Shown here one piece after another: positions 22,815-33,912 of a stretch of 64,000 bases of DNA. The stretch comes from Apiosordaria backusii. Its lineage: Eukaryota > Ascomycota > Sordariomycetes > Sordariales > Lasiosphaeriaceae. The notes under the pieces are model-generated. The model had not been told where the DNA came from. It worked only from the letters and a program-made list of their open reading frames with translations, and ran no database searches. Numbering within the stretch: the stretch's first letter is position 1; the number at the start of each line of letters is the position of its first letter. The stretch is from the NCBI GenBank assembly GCA_030549205.1, contig JAUKTV010000008.1, positions 1,488,001-1,552,000 of the forward strand. Direction: 5' to 3'. The position numbers and the translations under genes were made by a program.

Positions 22815-24614
22815 TCACATCCCAATCCCATTAACCAAATCCAACGCCCCCTCCACCACCCCCTCCAGCTCCCCAACCCTACCCTTCAACTGCCTATTCT
22901 CATCCCTCAGCAACCCCACCGTATCCCACGCGACACTCGCATCCTGCCCCTTGCAGTTCCTACACCCACCCTCCAGCCCCCCACCATCCCCAGCGATCCC
23001 CTTGAAAATCTTCTGAAACGCATTCATTGCCGCCGCCGGCTTTTGCTGTCTCGGGGTACTCAAACTCCCACCCCCTGTCATCGGCGTCCCCAACCTCGAC
23101 TGGCTAAACTGTCCCTGAACCGGCGTCTCCGGCATCGTCACACCCTGACTGTTATTCCCCGACACCCCCGTCCCAACCGTACTCGTCGGACTCCTACACC
23201 TACTAAAAACACTCTCACTCTCCGCACTCTCCACCTCCTCCTCCTCCTCCTCATCATCCTCCCCACTCCAAGACTCCCCACTCCTCCTCTTCCTCCTCCT
23301 CAGCGTATCAACCCCCAAATCCTCCGAAAGCACCACACTAGGCGCTTTATTCCTCTCCCTTTCCAACTGCAACTCCTCGCTTAAAGCCCTCATCTTCTTT
23401 TCCTGCTCCGCCAGCTCCCTCGCCATCCCCTCCAGCTGAAACTTCAAGTGCTTCGCCCTCGTCTCTGCCTCTTCCAGCTCATCCTTCTGCGCTGAGCGCT
23501 CCTGCTGAAGATCATGAACGGTAATAGCCTGGGTTTTATACGCGGTCTGGTATTTCGTCAAGAGACCAATCGCGTTCATCTGAAAGTTTTTAAACGCCGC
23601 TGGAGAGAACGAATCCCTATCTGTGCCTGCCGACGGGGAGGTCGGTGGGAACAACGCTGTCTCAATGTTGAGGTTCAGCAGCTCATCGTTGGCCGCTGCG
23701 TCCATGTTGCTCACAGAAGTAGTCGGTGTGGTAGGGGTGGTAAATCTTGACGTAAAAGCAGACATGAACCGCGAGGTCATGGTACCACCATTATTAGCGG
23801 GAGTGGCAGGTTTTGGTGTCGGGGGTTGTGGTTCAGCAGTGTTGGTGGTAGTAGCAGTAACGCCTCGGTGAGGAGCACGCGTTGGCGTGACAACATCTGA
23901 AGTTTCTGAAAATTGTGTAGTCATTTTGCCACCTGCTGTCGGGGTGTTGCTGGTGTTGGAGTTGGCATTAGTCCGGGCATCAATGCTGTTATTACTATTC
24001 AGGGTCATCCCAAGCGCTGACCCTGCCGCCGTCCCACTTAACCAACCCGCGAGTCCTGATCTTGGGCCTTCCGCCCTTTGGCGTACCCTCCCTTCTCCAG
24101 TGTAAGGCATTTGTTCTGATGGGTATCGTTGATGCTGTGGCTTCCTCGTGGGCGAGGGGGTCCGGCTTTGGCTCCGGCTCCGCAGTGTCAGGGGGAACAG
24201 GTTGGGAAAGGACTGCTGCCGGCGGTGTAGGTGTTTATGCGATGGCCCAAACGGTGACGGTGATGGACAAGGTGATGATTCGAGGTCCGCATCAGAATAC
24301 CCGCTGTGATATTCCGAGAAGGGGGAGAGAGACGTCTTCGGTGCGTTCAAGCTGAAGGGCGACTGCTGGACTTGTTGTTGTCGCGCAGGCTGCTCCTGGT
24401 GGTGCTGCTGTCCTTGAGCGGACCCTACCGATGGTGGTGGTGGATTTGGTGTTACCGCGCGCCGCTCAAGCTCAGAGCCGTACCCATTATCCTGGCTACC
24501 AGATGATCCTCGTAAGGCGGCGCGGGCTGGCACGGCTTGAGGAGGAGGATGAAGAGGATGGCCAAACTCGGGAGGTTGTGGGGAGGACAAAACAGGGTTG
24601 TCGTCGCTTAGCAT
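22815..24614 (-). CDS. Ser/Pro-rich coiled-coil protein, function unknown
   Basis: Single exon, 599 residues from an ATG at 24612-24614. I do not recognise a named family. The first 170 residues are Pro/Ser/Gln-rich and probably disordered, with RS and SP dipeptides (SRSQSRTPSPTRK) that suggest kinase targets. A short conserved-looking segment GLAGWLSGTAAGSALGM follows at about residue 187. Residues from about 345 to 425 form a long heptad-like coiled coil (KYQTAYKTQAITVHDLQQER onward). An acidic patch (GEDDEEEEEEVESAESES) separates it from a C-terminal segment with a CRNC pair and a second short coiled coil (LLRDENRQLKGRVGELEGV). This layout suits a scaffold or cytoskeletal adaptor, but that is inference. 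Codon usage is C-rich on the coding-complement strand as in neighbouring genes. Confidence 0.75.
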   Translation of the reverse strand: MLSDDNPVLSSPQPPEFGHPLHPPPQAVPARAALRGSSGSQDNGYGSELERRAVTPNPPPPSVGSAQGQQHHQEQPARQQQVQQSPFSLNAPKTSLSPFSEYHSGYSDADLESSPCPSPSPFGPSHKHLHRRQQSFPNLFPLTLRSRSQSRTPSPTRKPQHQRYPSEQMPYTGEGRVRQRAEGPRSGLAGWLSGTAAGSALGMTLNSNNSIDARTNANSNTSNTPTAGGKMTTQFSETSDVVTPTRAPHRGVTATTTNTAEPQPPTPKPATPANNGGTMTSRFMSAFTSRFTTPTTPTTSVSNMDAAANDELLNLNIETALFPPTSPSAGTDRDSFSPAAFKNFQMNAIGLLTKYQTAYKTQAITVHDLQQERSAQKDELEEAETRAKHLKFQLEGMARELAEQEKKMRALSEELQLERERNKAPSVVLSEDLGVDTLRRRKRRSGESWSGEDDEEEEEEVESAESESVFSRCRSPTSTVGTGVSGNNSQGVTMPETPVQGQFSQSRLGTPMTGGGSLSTPRQQKPAAAMNAFQKIFKGIAGDGGGLEGGCRNCKGQDASVAWDTVGLLRDENRQLKGRVGELEGVVEGALDLVNGIGM

Positions 24615-26653
24615 GATGAGTTAATGTTTCGGCCTCGGGAAAGGGAAAGGTGGCCTGGGCTTCTTCTCTCTTGTTTTCTCTTAGTAAAGAATCCCTGGAT
24701 TCCTGATATTGTTTTGTTTGCTCGGTACGTAAAGAATGTTTCTTTCAGGCGTGCGTGTGGCAGCTTGCGCATTCCACAAGGCGAAACAATGTCTCGTGAA
24801 AAGAAGCGATATGATGGGACGACAGAAACGTTTGCGACGATCCTCCACACTTTCGCTTATTTCACAACTCCAACCTCGGTCTCCCTCCTCATCTCCAGTC
24901 TCCAGGACCCTTACTTTCTCCTCCAAAAAAACGTGGGATCCCTCGAAGTCTCCAGCCCGCAAAACCCTCAAGCGGAGCTCAAAGCATGCGCGCGATCACG
25001 AAAACGCGTTGTGTAATGTGTAGTGCAGGTGTAGGAGGTTGGGTGTGGCAGTGGTTTGGATGGCGGGACCTGAGAGTAACCAGGATACCCCAAAAACACT
25101 GTCTCTTCGTTGTTGTGAAATGCGGCAACACCAAAGTAAAACAAAAAGTTCAAAACCAAAAAAAGTTGAAGAAGTGGTGCAACAAGAAAAGAAAAAGAGC
25201 CCAGCCGTCCTCTCTTGTTTACATACAAAAAACCTGCTTACAGAACTGTTGTGACACTCAAGCTTCTCGAGGGATCGGTTTCCAGCTTTCTGGGTGACGT
25301 CCGCGCGGCACTCATCATCAGCGAGCCCCAAGCGAAGCTGCTTGTTGCTTGTTGTCCCACTTGCCCCACTTGCCAAGAAAAACACCAGACTTCCAGCCTT
25401 GAACTCCACGATGAATCGTCCCTTCAGCTTTCTTGCATCTACGGATATCTGTCTCGGGACAATATCCATAGATCTCGGTGACCACCGATCTTGAAAATTT
25501 AATCCCTCATCTTCAGCCACCTCTTTCTCAGCATACCTATTTCCCCTCTTTGCATGTCTCTTAACTATTCTCATCACTAAATATTTAAACCAATCCAACG
25601 CTCCTACGTGGACCACTCACTCACTCGCTCAGTCACTCACATCCCACAAGCCAACCAGCGTCCGATCTTGTCCCTGATAACCGTCTCACCGTTTGGTCTT
25701 TACCTACCTTAGTAGCAACAGCAACGGCGCACTCGGGCCCTGACTTGGTCCTGAAGCTAGTCTTTAAACTATGGGCGAGCCCAAGTTTCGAATGATAACC
25801 TACCATCCCGCCTGTTGCCATGGGGAGAAGAAAGAGGTCAAAGAGATCGATCGAGGGGTGCTCAGCTATGAATGATAGGTAACTTCCACGGGAACCACGA
25901 ATTTATACCCAGCTAAAACACTCCATCTCGTAATATATAGGATGTCCTCCTCTGGCCTAGTCTCGTTCATACTCTTTGATGCTCCCGGCAAGGCTGTCTC
26001 ATTTCCTTTCGATGCTGTTGGACATGCACACACCGCTGTACAGCTGTCATCAAGACTAAAATAGTGAGACATGCAGCACATGGGACACCACAACCTTGAT
26101 TTTTTCAGCTCATGATCCCCAATCCCGGCGCTCTTGTAATGGACGACTCTTCATACTATCCTAAAGCCTCTTGATAAGTAATTAGTACCTACGCCAAGAA
26201 TATCGCGATGTCTTCACAGAGAGGGACCATAGGCGTTCAGATATCAACGGTTCGCTTGAAGGAATCAACGGGGATTGCAGGTAATATGAATAGGCATCCT
26301 CGTCGTGGGAAGGGCAGTTAGGCAGGTCGCTCATGTGCCCCTGAGATAGGTACTCTGGTGAGGCAAGTCGTATAGACGAAGGGAGACCAGCTGTCATGGA
26401 GACACGAAATTGAGACATGTAACTGCACAATCACACACAATATCAGAAGCTTCAAGCGAACATGGTGATGACTGGGTATCTTTTTAACGCCACTCAGGGT
26501 CTTCACACACCTTCCTTTTAATCTAGTGCGTCGTACCCTCCCCGTTAATGATTTATTTAGTATAACTATCCTACCAAGAGCCACAACTAAACCTCAATAC
26601 CCCCAAAAAAGCCATAACCATAGCCCTTTTCTTTACTTGAAGCCATCCATCCC
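24615..26653. other. Long intergenic region
   Basis: About 2 kb between the coiled-coil gene start and the tif6 stop. Open frames up to 206 codons (minus strand, 24996-25616) overlap others on both strands, contain no domain and show no splice-supported extension, so none is called. No tRNA-like B box or repeat array seen. Confidence 0.5.
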
Positions 26654-27786
26654 CTAGTAAAACGACTCTACCATCGTCTCCTTCATAGTCGTATTAATCG
26701 CCCCCGGCGCCGCCCCCTCACCCAGCCTAAACACACTCTCAATCACGCTCAGCTCCGTCGCCGTCGTGTCCAACCCCGTCACCGCCATCCAGTCATTCAC
26801 CACCATTCCCCCTCCAATCACACTGCTTCCTCTGTTGACGCTGCCCGCCACCAGCGGCACCTGCAGCAAGCTGCTCAGCTCGTCCTGGTCCTGGATGCTC
26901 GTCTTGGGGTGCACCAGACCGCCCTGGTTGCTCAGCGCCATGTACGTGCCCACCAACACATGATCCGCAATCGTCTGCCTGAATACCTCCACTCCCAACA
27001 CGTCGGCGATGATCTCTTCCGTCTCGCGCTCCAGATCTGGGTGGACGAGAGCTGTGTGGTCGTTGCAGACGATGACGTTGCCCAGAGCCGACAGACGTTC
27101 TTCGATGCGTTGGATGCGGATTTCGTCAGGAAGGGAGTTGCGGAGATGTTGGAGTTCTTGATCGGTGGTTGTGGTGGGGACGAGGAGACCTTTTCGGTTG
27201 CTTTTTGGTATGTTAGTCCAGCTGTTTGTCTATAGCTGTGAAAATTGTGAAGAACATACCCAGCTGTTAACCGCCCGATAATCCGCGTGCCAGCAATCGT
27301 CGTTCTGCAAATGGGAATGACATCCTGGAGCTCGGCCTCGAATAAGCTGTAGAAGTTTTCGCTGGCACCGATCGCCACGAGGGCGTACGAGTTTGTAAGG
27401 GTTGAAAAGACACCAACTCTGTGGATTATAGAGGTTAGCCGTCTGTTATTCTCTCTTCCTGAACGAGTAGTCTGAAATGTGGCATGTTTTGGATGCTGGC
27501 GTGCTGTCGAGGTACCCCGCCTTCCCCTCTTTGGACCTCAATATCCCAGCCTAGGAACCCTCCCTCTTCTCGTGGAATAATCAAGTCCAAAGCTATCGGC
27601 CGGCTTAACATGCCCATACTAATGTGATGATGTACAACAGCCTGTCGTCGATGTCCTCCGTCGCGGGGTAGTTTTCCTCCATGTGTGATGATAGCGATAG
27701 AGGTGGAGTGGGGCAAATTTGCATTCGCAATCGCAATGCGATTCTACTTACTCGTTGGAGTTCTCAAATTGCGCTCTGACAGCCAT
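26654..27786 (-). CDS. tif6: Eukaryotic translation initiation factor 6 (eIF6/Tif6)
   Basis: Ribosome anti-association factor that binds pre-60S subunits in nucleolus and cytoplasm and blocks 40S joining until release. Three exons, 27752-27786, 27260-27418 and 26654-27200, encode 246 residues, exactly the family length. The introns are 333 and 59 bp with GTAAGT and GTATGT donors. The sequence is highly conserved throughout: MAVRAQFENSNEVGVFSTL at the start, IPICRTTIAGTRIIGRL, the N-R-K-G-L-L-V-P-T-T-T segment after intron 2, HPKTSIQDQDELSSLLQVPL, and the terminal MVESFY. The pentein-fold repeats appear intact. The large first intron close to the start codon could hold regulatory sequence. Confidence 0.97.
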
Positions 27787-28707
27787 GTTTGTTGTTTTTC
27801 TGTATCCCTCTTGTATCGTCTATAAAGGTGAAAAGTTGGGGGTATCTAAAGTGCCGAACTGAAGAGGCGCGATAGAGAGTTGTTACTGGTTTGCTTGCTT
27901 GAATGTTGAATGCTTGATGGTGGTGGAGGAAGGACTGGGAGAAAATATACCATTCTTGGGTCAGCAAGCCAAGAACCTAGAAGGAAGTGGGGCAACAGGT
28001 CCTTGCAGAACACCGCCGGATGACTAACGGCTAGACGGACTGTGCCCACCTGCCAAGGCTTATCTTATCGCAGGGGCAAAAAGCCCAGGAGGAATGCAGA
28101 GCGGCACAGTGTTTTTAGTCGGGTCGCAATCATCACCACAAATCATTCTTATTAGGAGCTCTCCTGCTGCATTCGGTTCCAGACTTTTCAGGAACATTGC
28201 CTTCTGTCAAATCATTTTTGACATCGCCTTCCCCTGAAGGTGACTCAAAGACCCCAGGTTTGTCAAGGCTAAAGCAGATTTTCATTGCTTGCGCCACCCA
28301 GTCCCAAGTGCCAGTGACTCACTGCCGTAATTCATCATGATTCATCGGTAATGCGTCTCATTGGCCCCAGCAAAAGAGTACACTTGGGTTTGTGATCCAC
28401 TCCAGGTCTTGAATGTTTGTTTTGGATAGTCTTGTGTCTTCATCTCATTGCACTTTGCTCATAGTCATCAAACGTTCGGGTCTGGGCTGTATCATGCCAT
28501 TCATACCTTCACTTCATATATATATAACATAATAAATAACTGACCTGTGATCATCCAGATCACCACGCCCTCGTGGCCTTCCAAATGTTTTTCCTCCATT
28601 ACACCCCATGTTTTACGCCAGTGCGCCTGCCAAATGCATCTACCTATATTCAGCAATCCAAGTCCAACACCCAAGCCTTCATTCCGATCATTGCTAGAGT
28701 CTTGCCT
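27787..28707. other. Intergenic region upstream of tif6
   Basis: About 920 bases between tif6 and the next minus-strand gene. Contains a short TA run (28519-28528) and otherwise no notable element. Confidence 0.5.
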
Positions 28708-30666
28708 TTAGGCAAGATCAACTGAAGAAAAGTACCTTGGCCCAGCAAAACCCTGGGCAATCACCGCCTCAATATCGATGTTGCTGGACCGATCAGATAT
28801 ATCGTGCGGTGAACTCCACATCTTGAGTAGAATAAACCGCCCGCTCACTGGTGGATCAAACCGTATGGTGCACTTGGTCTTGTTCGTTTCAATGAAGAAG
28901 TGCGCCAGCGGTGCCATGAGCTCACCACCAACTGCCCGTACTGCCTCTTGCGTTGCGATTTGCGACGCTTCTTGAGCCTGTTCCAGCGTTGTACTGCTGG
29001 CACTATCATGCTGCCGTCCACCACCGCGGGCAGTGTATCGCTGTCGAGTCAAGTTATCAAACGCTGTCCAGTCTGATGACGGATTGCCCCATCCCTCTCG
29101 GTCCTCTTCGCTACTCTCACTCTCAAACGGCAGTGAGCCGATGCGATTCGGTGTTCTTCTGTTACGCGACCGGAGATGTGAAGAGAGCACACGGCCGTCA
29201 TCATCGCCGCTCCCATCGTCGGTACAATCTGTCGTGATGTTGAACGGAGGGGGTGGGGCTCTAAACTCTGGTGGGATTTGGGCTGTTCTATAGTCCTCGT
29301 CGTCATCCAGACCGAAGCTAAATTCCCGCACCGGTGGTTGAAGGCGCGTAATGGAACTGCCGTCCTCTTCATGGCGGACTGAATATACTAGGGTGTTACT
29401 GGACCTTTGCTGCGGGGGACGATACTGAATCTGATACTGCGCGGTACGGGTAAGGAGCTCATCTGACTTCATGGCCACAAACACCATTCCTTCTCTAACA
29501 CTGCTGCTAGTGTGAGTATGCGGTATGTGGAGGGGATCGACGGAGACATACGGGCATGAATAGCTTGATCCTGGGGCTTTGATCACAAGTTCCGTAAGGC
29601 TGAAAACAGTTGCGCCTGTATGACGCAAGATAATATTGCACCGGTTGCCCTTTGTGCAATAGACCGAGTCGTCATTTTTGAGAATATTTTCCGGAGGGTA
29701 TTGTAGAGATTCCTGATAGAGGCCCCCGTCACAGCTCACTATCTCCATGGTCAACCTGCCTGGTTCCAGCTGTCCATAATGACCGTAGTGAAACCCCTTG
29801 AATCTTGGGCCAATCTTGTCAGAGTCCAGCTTTCGACGTTTGACGCGACGGTTGTCCTCGGCCATATCCTGACTGTGCAATGGGGGCGTCATGCTCGTGG
29901 GGGCCAGTGGTGGGATGACGGTGCTGATAGTAGACAAGTCTAGCAAGGCGCGTAGCTGAGTGTTGGCGTCGGCAAGGCGATCAAGCTGAGTGTTGGTATC
30001 GGCAAGCTCAGCAGGTACCAGGTAGGAATTGCGAGGGGAATCAAAGTTGGTGGCACGGTGTCGTTCCAGCAAACGCTCGCCGGGGCGGTAGCGGCTTCGC
30101 GACCCTGACCCCCCAGATGCCATGCCAGATCGAGCTCTAGAACCAAGGGACCGGAGAGGGGGAAGTGAGGGGGGGGCTGCTGAGATTCCCGAGGCGCTTG
30201 TGGGCGGCTCGTTGGTGGTGGGCGGATCTCGATTGAATCTTCGTCGCAGGTCCCTGTCAGCAGAGGACATGCTGTTGTGGTTTTGAGCAGCGTCAAGGTC
30301 CCGACGGACCCGTTCAATGTTTCGGTTATACCTCGCTATAGCTCTATGAAATTCTCCAGAGGTGGTTGTGTTTGGTGCCGTAGGGCGTCGTTCATCGAGG
30401 ATCCGCTCCCGTCGGCTGGGCACTCGTGGATACCAATCATCCAATGGGTCGTTGCGCTGCGACGAGTTGCCAGACTATGTGGATATGGTCAGAATCGCAA
30501 AGAAAAGCCAAATAAAAAAATGCATGTGCCTTGGAGGACTCGAAGAAGGCTGTTGGGTAGTTTTGGATAGGCAGGCTCCCAGGCAATCAAGCAGGTGGCC
30601 GGGCGCCAAACAGAGGGCCAGGAGGGACGAAGGTGGTCGGGGTATTTCGGAGGCAACACTCACCAT
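28708..30666 (-). CDS. Conserved-looking protein with a beta-rich domain, function unknown
   Basis: Modelled as a start-codon-only exon (30664-30666) spliced across a 189-bp intron (GTGAGT...TAG) to 28708-30474, giving 589 residues. The long frame itself lacks a usable ATG near its 5' end, and the join continues in frame as M-SGNSSQRNDPLDDWYP. The N-terminal 190 residues are basic, Arg-rich and low complexity. A compact region follows from KRRKLDSDKIGPRFKGF, with SCDGGLYQES, ILKNDDSVYCTKGNRCNI and LRHTGATVFSLTELVIKAP. An acidic linker leads to a C-terminal segment (CTIRFDPPVSGRFILLKMWS). The alternation of short hydrophobic strands suggests a galactose-binding-like sandwich split by a disordered insert. 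This is inference; I cannot name the family. The KRRK cluster could act as a nuclear signal. Confidence 0.75.
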
Positions 30667-31543
30667 GAAAAGCGACAAAGGACACAACAAGCACTAATGA
30701 CCGCAGCGAAGAACGGTGGTAGCAGTTGACAAAGCACGCTCGCTATGCAAACAGGAGGATATGTGACGGTCGGCCTGCTATGAGACGGCTAATGAGTTTG
30801 CTGATGTTGCTATGCTGTGGTTTGTTGTAGAGAGAAAGCAGAGATTGTAGTGTGCTGTGTGGACGTCAGGAAATGGCCATCTTTAGGGGTCTGCGAGAGG
30901 CGACTTCTTTAGCTTGTCCAAATGGCGGGGTTTTGAGAGAATGAATGGGAAATTGATAACATGTACCTTTTTTCAGTGACGTTCTGTATGTAGAAAGAAG
31001 TACTTATTAAACCTGCGTCACGCCAAGCCTCACTGGGACGGCAGCCGTGCATCGTTCCAATGAATTTGGGGAAACATCGCTAAAACCATCTTTGCTAGGG
31101 ATTACGGAATACTGCAGTACAGACGAGAAACATTCCAAATTTGGTGAGACGGCAATTGCTTGAGGGACAAGAAATAAGAAACAAGAAACAAAACAAGAAA
31201 CAAGCAAAAAATTCAGGAAAAGACGGGTGCCCGAGCTCATCAGGGACCCTCTTTATTAGCCTCTGGTTGGACCACAAGGCTGCACAGTTTGCTTGCAGCC
31301 ACAACCATCTGCAGCCACGCGACTGTCACGCTCAACTTCTCACACACCTACACCTCTTATTTCTCTCGGGAGCGGTCGATCGTCATTCCTTTTGTTTGGA
31401 GCTGGCGTTGGGTTTCTTTACTCCGGACTTACATGGACTCTTGTGTTTGAGTTTTACCCGACTTTAATATTCCGTCTCTCATCATCTGCGACCTCATATT
31501 CCGACTCAACGACTCCAAGTGACTCGCTCGAAAACCAGTTACG
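30667..31543. other. Divergent promoter region upstream of aos1
   Basis: 877 bases between divergent starts. The final 250 bases before aos1 are pyrimidine-rich, consistent with a fungal promoter and leader. No gene seen. Confidence 0.5.
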
Positions 31544-32846
31544 ATGGAACCTCAAAACTTACCACCAGCCGGCAATCCCAACGGGATCGAGAATGCCCAG
31601 AACCTCACTGTTCCCGTCATGCAACAGAACACCAATGGATCTATTCCCGCAGCCACCTCAACCACACCAAACCTCATCAGCGCCGGCAAGTACTCACCTC
31701 TTCTCATCATCACCACCTCACCTCACTAACCCCCATCCCAGATGAAATCGCCCTCTACGACCGCCAAATCCGCCTCTGGGGCCTCAAAGCCCAAGAAAAC
31801 ATCCGCAACGCCAACATCCTCCTCATAACCATGAAAGCCCTCGCCAACGAGATCGCCAAAAACCTCGTTTTGGCGGGCATCAACTCCCTAACAATCTGCG
31901 ACCACTCCCCCGTCACCCCCTCCGACCTCACCTCCCAATTCTTCCTCTCCGCCGGCGACTCCCCCCTAGGCATCAACCGCGCCATCGCAGCCTCAACCTC
32001 CATCCAGCGCCTCAACCCCCGCGTAACAGTCAACATCGACACAGTCGACATCCGCCTCAAACCCCCCGCCTACTTCTCCGCCTTCGACATCATCATCGCC
32101 ACCGACCTCGACGCCCCCACCCTAAACCTCATCAACACCGCCACCCGCCTCAACAACCGCAAGTTTTACGCGGCCGGCTCCCACGGCATGTACGGGTTTT
32201 TATTCTCCGACCTCATCGAGCACGACTTCATCATCTCCCGTAGCATCTCCAACATCCCCACCCGCCCCGGTCCCGAATCTGTTACTCGTTCCATCATCTC
32301 TTCTAATCCCTCCCCCAATAACCCAACAAAAGAACTAGTCACCAAACGCGAGCTTTTTTCTACCTGGCTGCTGGCGTCTTCGTCGCCCCTCCCAGCAGAG
32401 ATATTGAAATCCCCCCGGAGAAAAAAAGTCGTCACCCCTATTTTGTCTTGTCTGCGAGCGCTGTGGGAGTTTGAAACCCAGTTTGGTGGTTGTCAGCCCA
32501 ACCAGAATGATCACGCGCAGTTGGCGCAGTTTACGATCTTGTGCGGGGAACAGCATAAAGCGCTGGGGTTGCCGGCGGAGACGCTGAGGAGCGAGACGCT
32601 GAGGGCGTTTTTGCAGAATGTCGGCGGGGAGGTGAGTCCTGTGGCGGCGGTGCTGGGGGCCAGCTGGCGCAGGATGTGATTAATGTGCTGGGGAGGACGC
32701 AGCAGCCGATTCAGAACTTTGTGGTTTTTGATGGGGAGAGGATGGAGGCGGGGGTGTATGCGATGCATCCGATGGAGGGGGAGCTGGGGAGGGGGTTGTT
32801 GCCTATTAGTAATGGGGGCAGCAGCAGGGGCAAAGGGAGGAGGTGA
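31544..32846 (+). CDS. aos1: SUMO-activating enzyme E1 subunit Aos1/SAE1 (apparent frameshift)
   Basis: Forms the heterodimeric SUMO E1 with Uba2; contributes the ThiF-like adenylation half without a catalytic cysteine. Exons 31544-31685 and 31742-32846. The 56-bp intron begins with GC rather than GT (GCAAGT...CAG); only this donor keeps the frame into DEIALYDRQIRLWG, the universal Aos1 start motif. KALANEIAKNLVLAGI and DLDAPTLNLINTATR match the Rossmann-like half. The frame breaks at the G5 run 32655-32659: after AAVLG the current frame stops at once, while one added G gives GQLAQDVINVLGRTQQPIQN and the conserved C-terminal NFVVFDGERM segment, ending at TGA 32844-32846. The restored length is 415 residues. 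Codons end mostly in C before about 32.33 kb and mostly in G after 32.45 kb. Confidence 0.92.
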
Positions 32847-33912
32847 TTAACAAGGAGGGTGGTGGTGGTGGTGGGGTTGGTGTTGTTGGGGTGGTGGTTG
32901 GGGAATTGATTGATCTTGATTGAGATACGATACTCAAGAATCAAACGGCTGTTGGGATATGTTAGAGTATGTAACAAGGAGGGAAGATGCGGAGGACGCT
33001 AACATTGATCTGTTGTGGGGGTGAAGAAGAGAATATACGCTTGGCGACAGTTACGAACAAAAGTGACAATAGCTGGGAAGTGGTTTATTAAGTTGGCTGC
33101 CTCGGATGGCTACAGAAGTGTCAATGGCAGGGCAGATCATCACGGAAAAGTTATCAGGAATTAGGGAATTGAGGGTAGTGGATTTGGTACCTACCTACCT
33201 TAACTTGATGTATTGTACATACAAATAACTTTTGCTCTTTAATTCATACCCTTTTGTGCAGGGTAAAGTGTTGGTCCTGTAAATCTTATGGATTCTAGAG
33301 TCACCATCGATTCGACACAAAATAACAACCAAAAATATCAAGGCTGAAGATATGATTCTTTTTTTGTGTCCTGCTATTCTCTTGTTTCTACATACGGCAA
33401 GTACTCGCCACGTACTAACACTGTTGCTATTTACTGGATGCCTGCAGGCTGGATTAGGTAGCTGAACAGTGATTTCTCTGGAACGATATGGGAAAGGAGG
33501 GGGGTGAAAGGGGGGGAGGAAAGGGAGAGGGGCTGTTTATAGAATCGCGTTGGAAGGTAGAAGCACATGGCACTTCACACTTTGTTTGTGACAACGAGGA
33601 AGGAGAAGGGGGAAGGGGGGGGATACCTGGTGGGTGTTTCTGTAAAGCAGGTTTGAAGTTTCCAATTCGTTGTAATAGAAGTTTTGGGCGTTGATGATGA
33701 TAGAAATAACAGCCAAGGTGTTATTCATTTTCTTCGGGCTTATTCTCGCTTCTTGCTTATTACTTTCTCCTTGAATTTTACTTCTTGCATTTGGTTAGCT
33801 TCTTGATCGCTTCTTCTTTTCCCGCTCCCATCTCCCATCTCTATCACATCTCAAGTAAAAAAGAAAACGGAGCATTTTAGCAGTAGTCATGGGACAACAA
33901 ACATTCACAACT
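32847..33912. other. Convergent intergenic region aos1 / carboxylesterase
   Basis: About 1.07 kb with short GT/GGT runs at 32865-32900 and G-rich stretches at 33488-33630. No gene called. Confidence 0.5.

Noticed and set aside
24996..25616. 206-codon minus-strand frame in the 2-kb gap before tif6
   Set aside because: Overlapped by frames on the other strand, no recognisable motif, biased amino-acid content, and no neighbouring splice structure.
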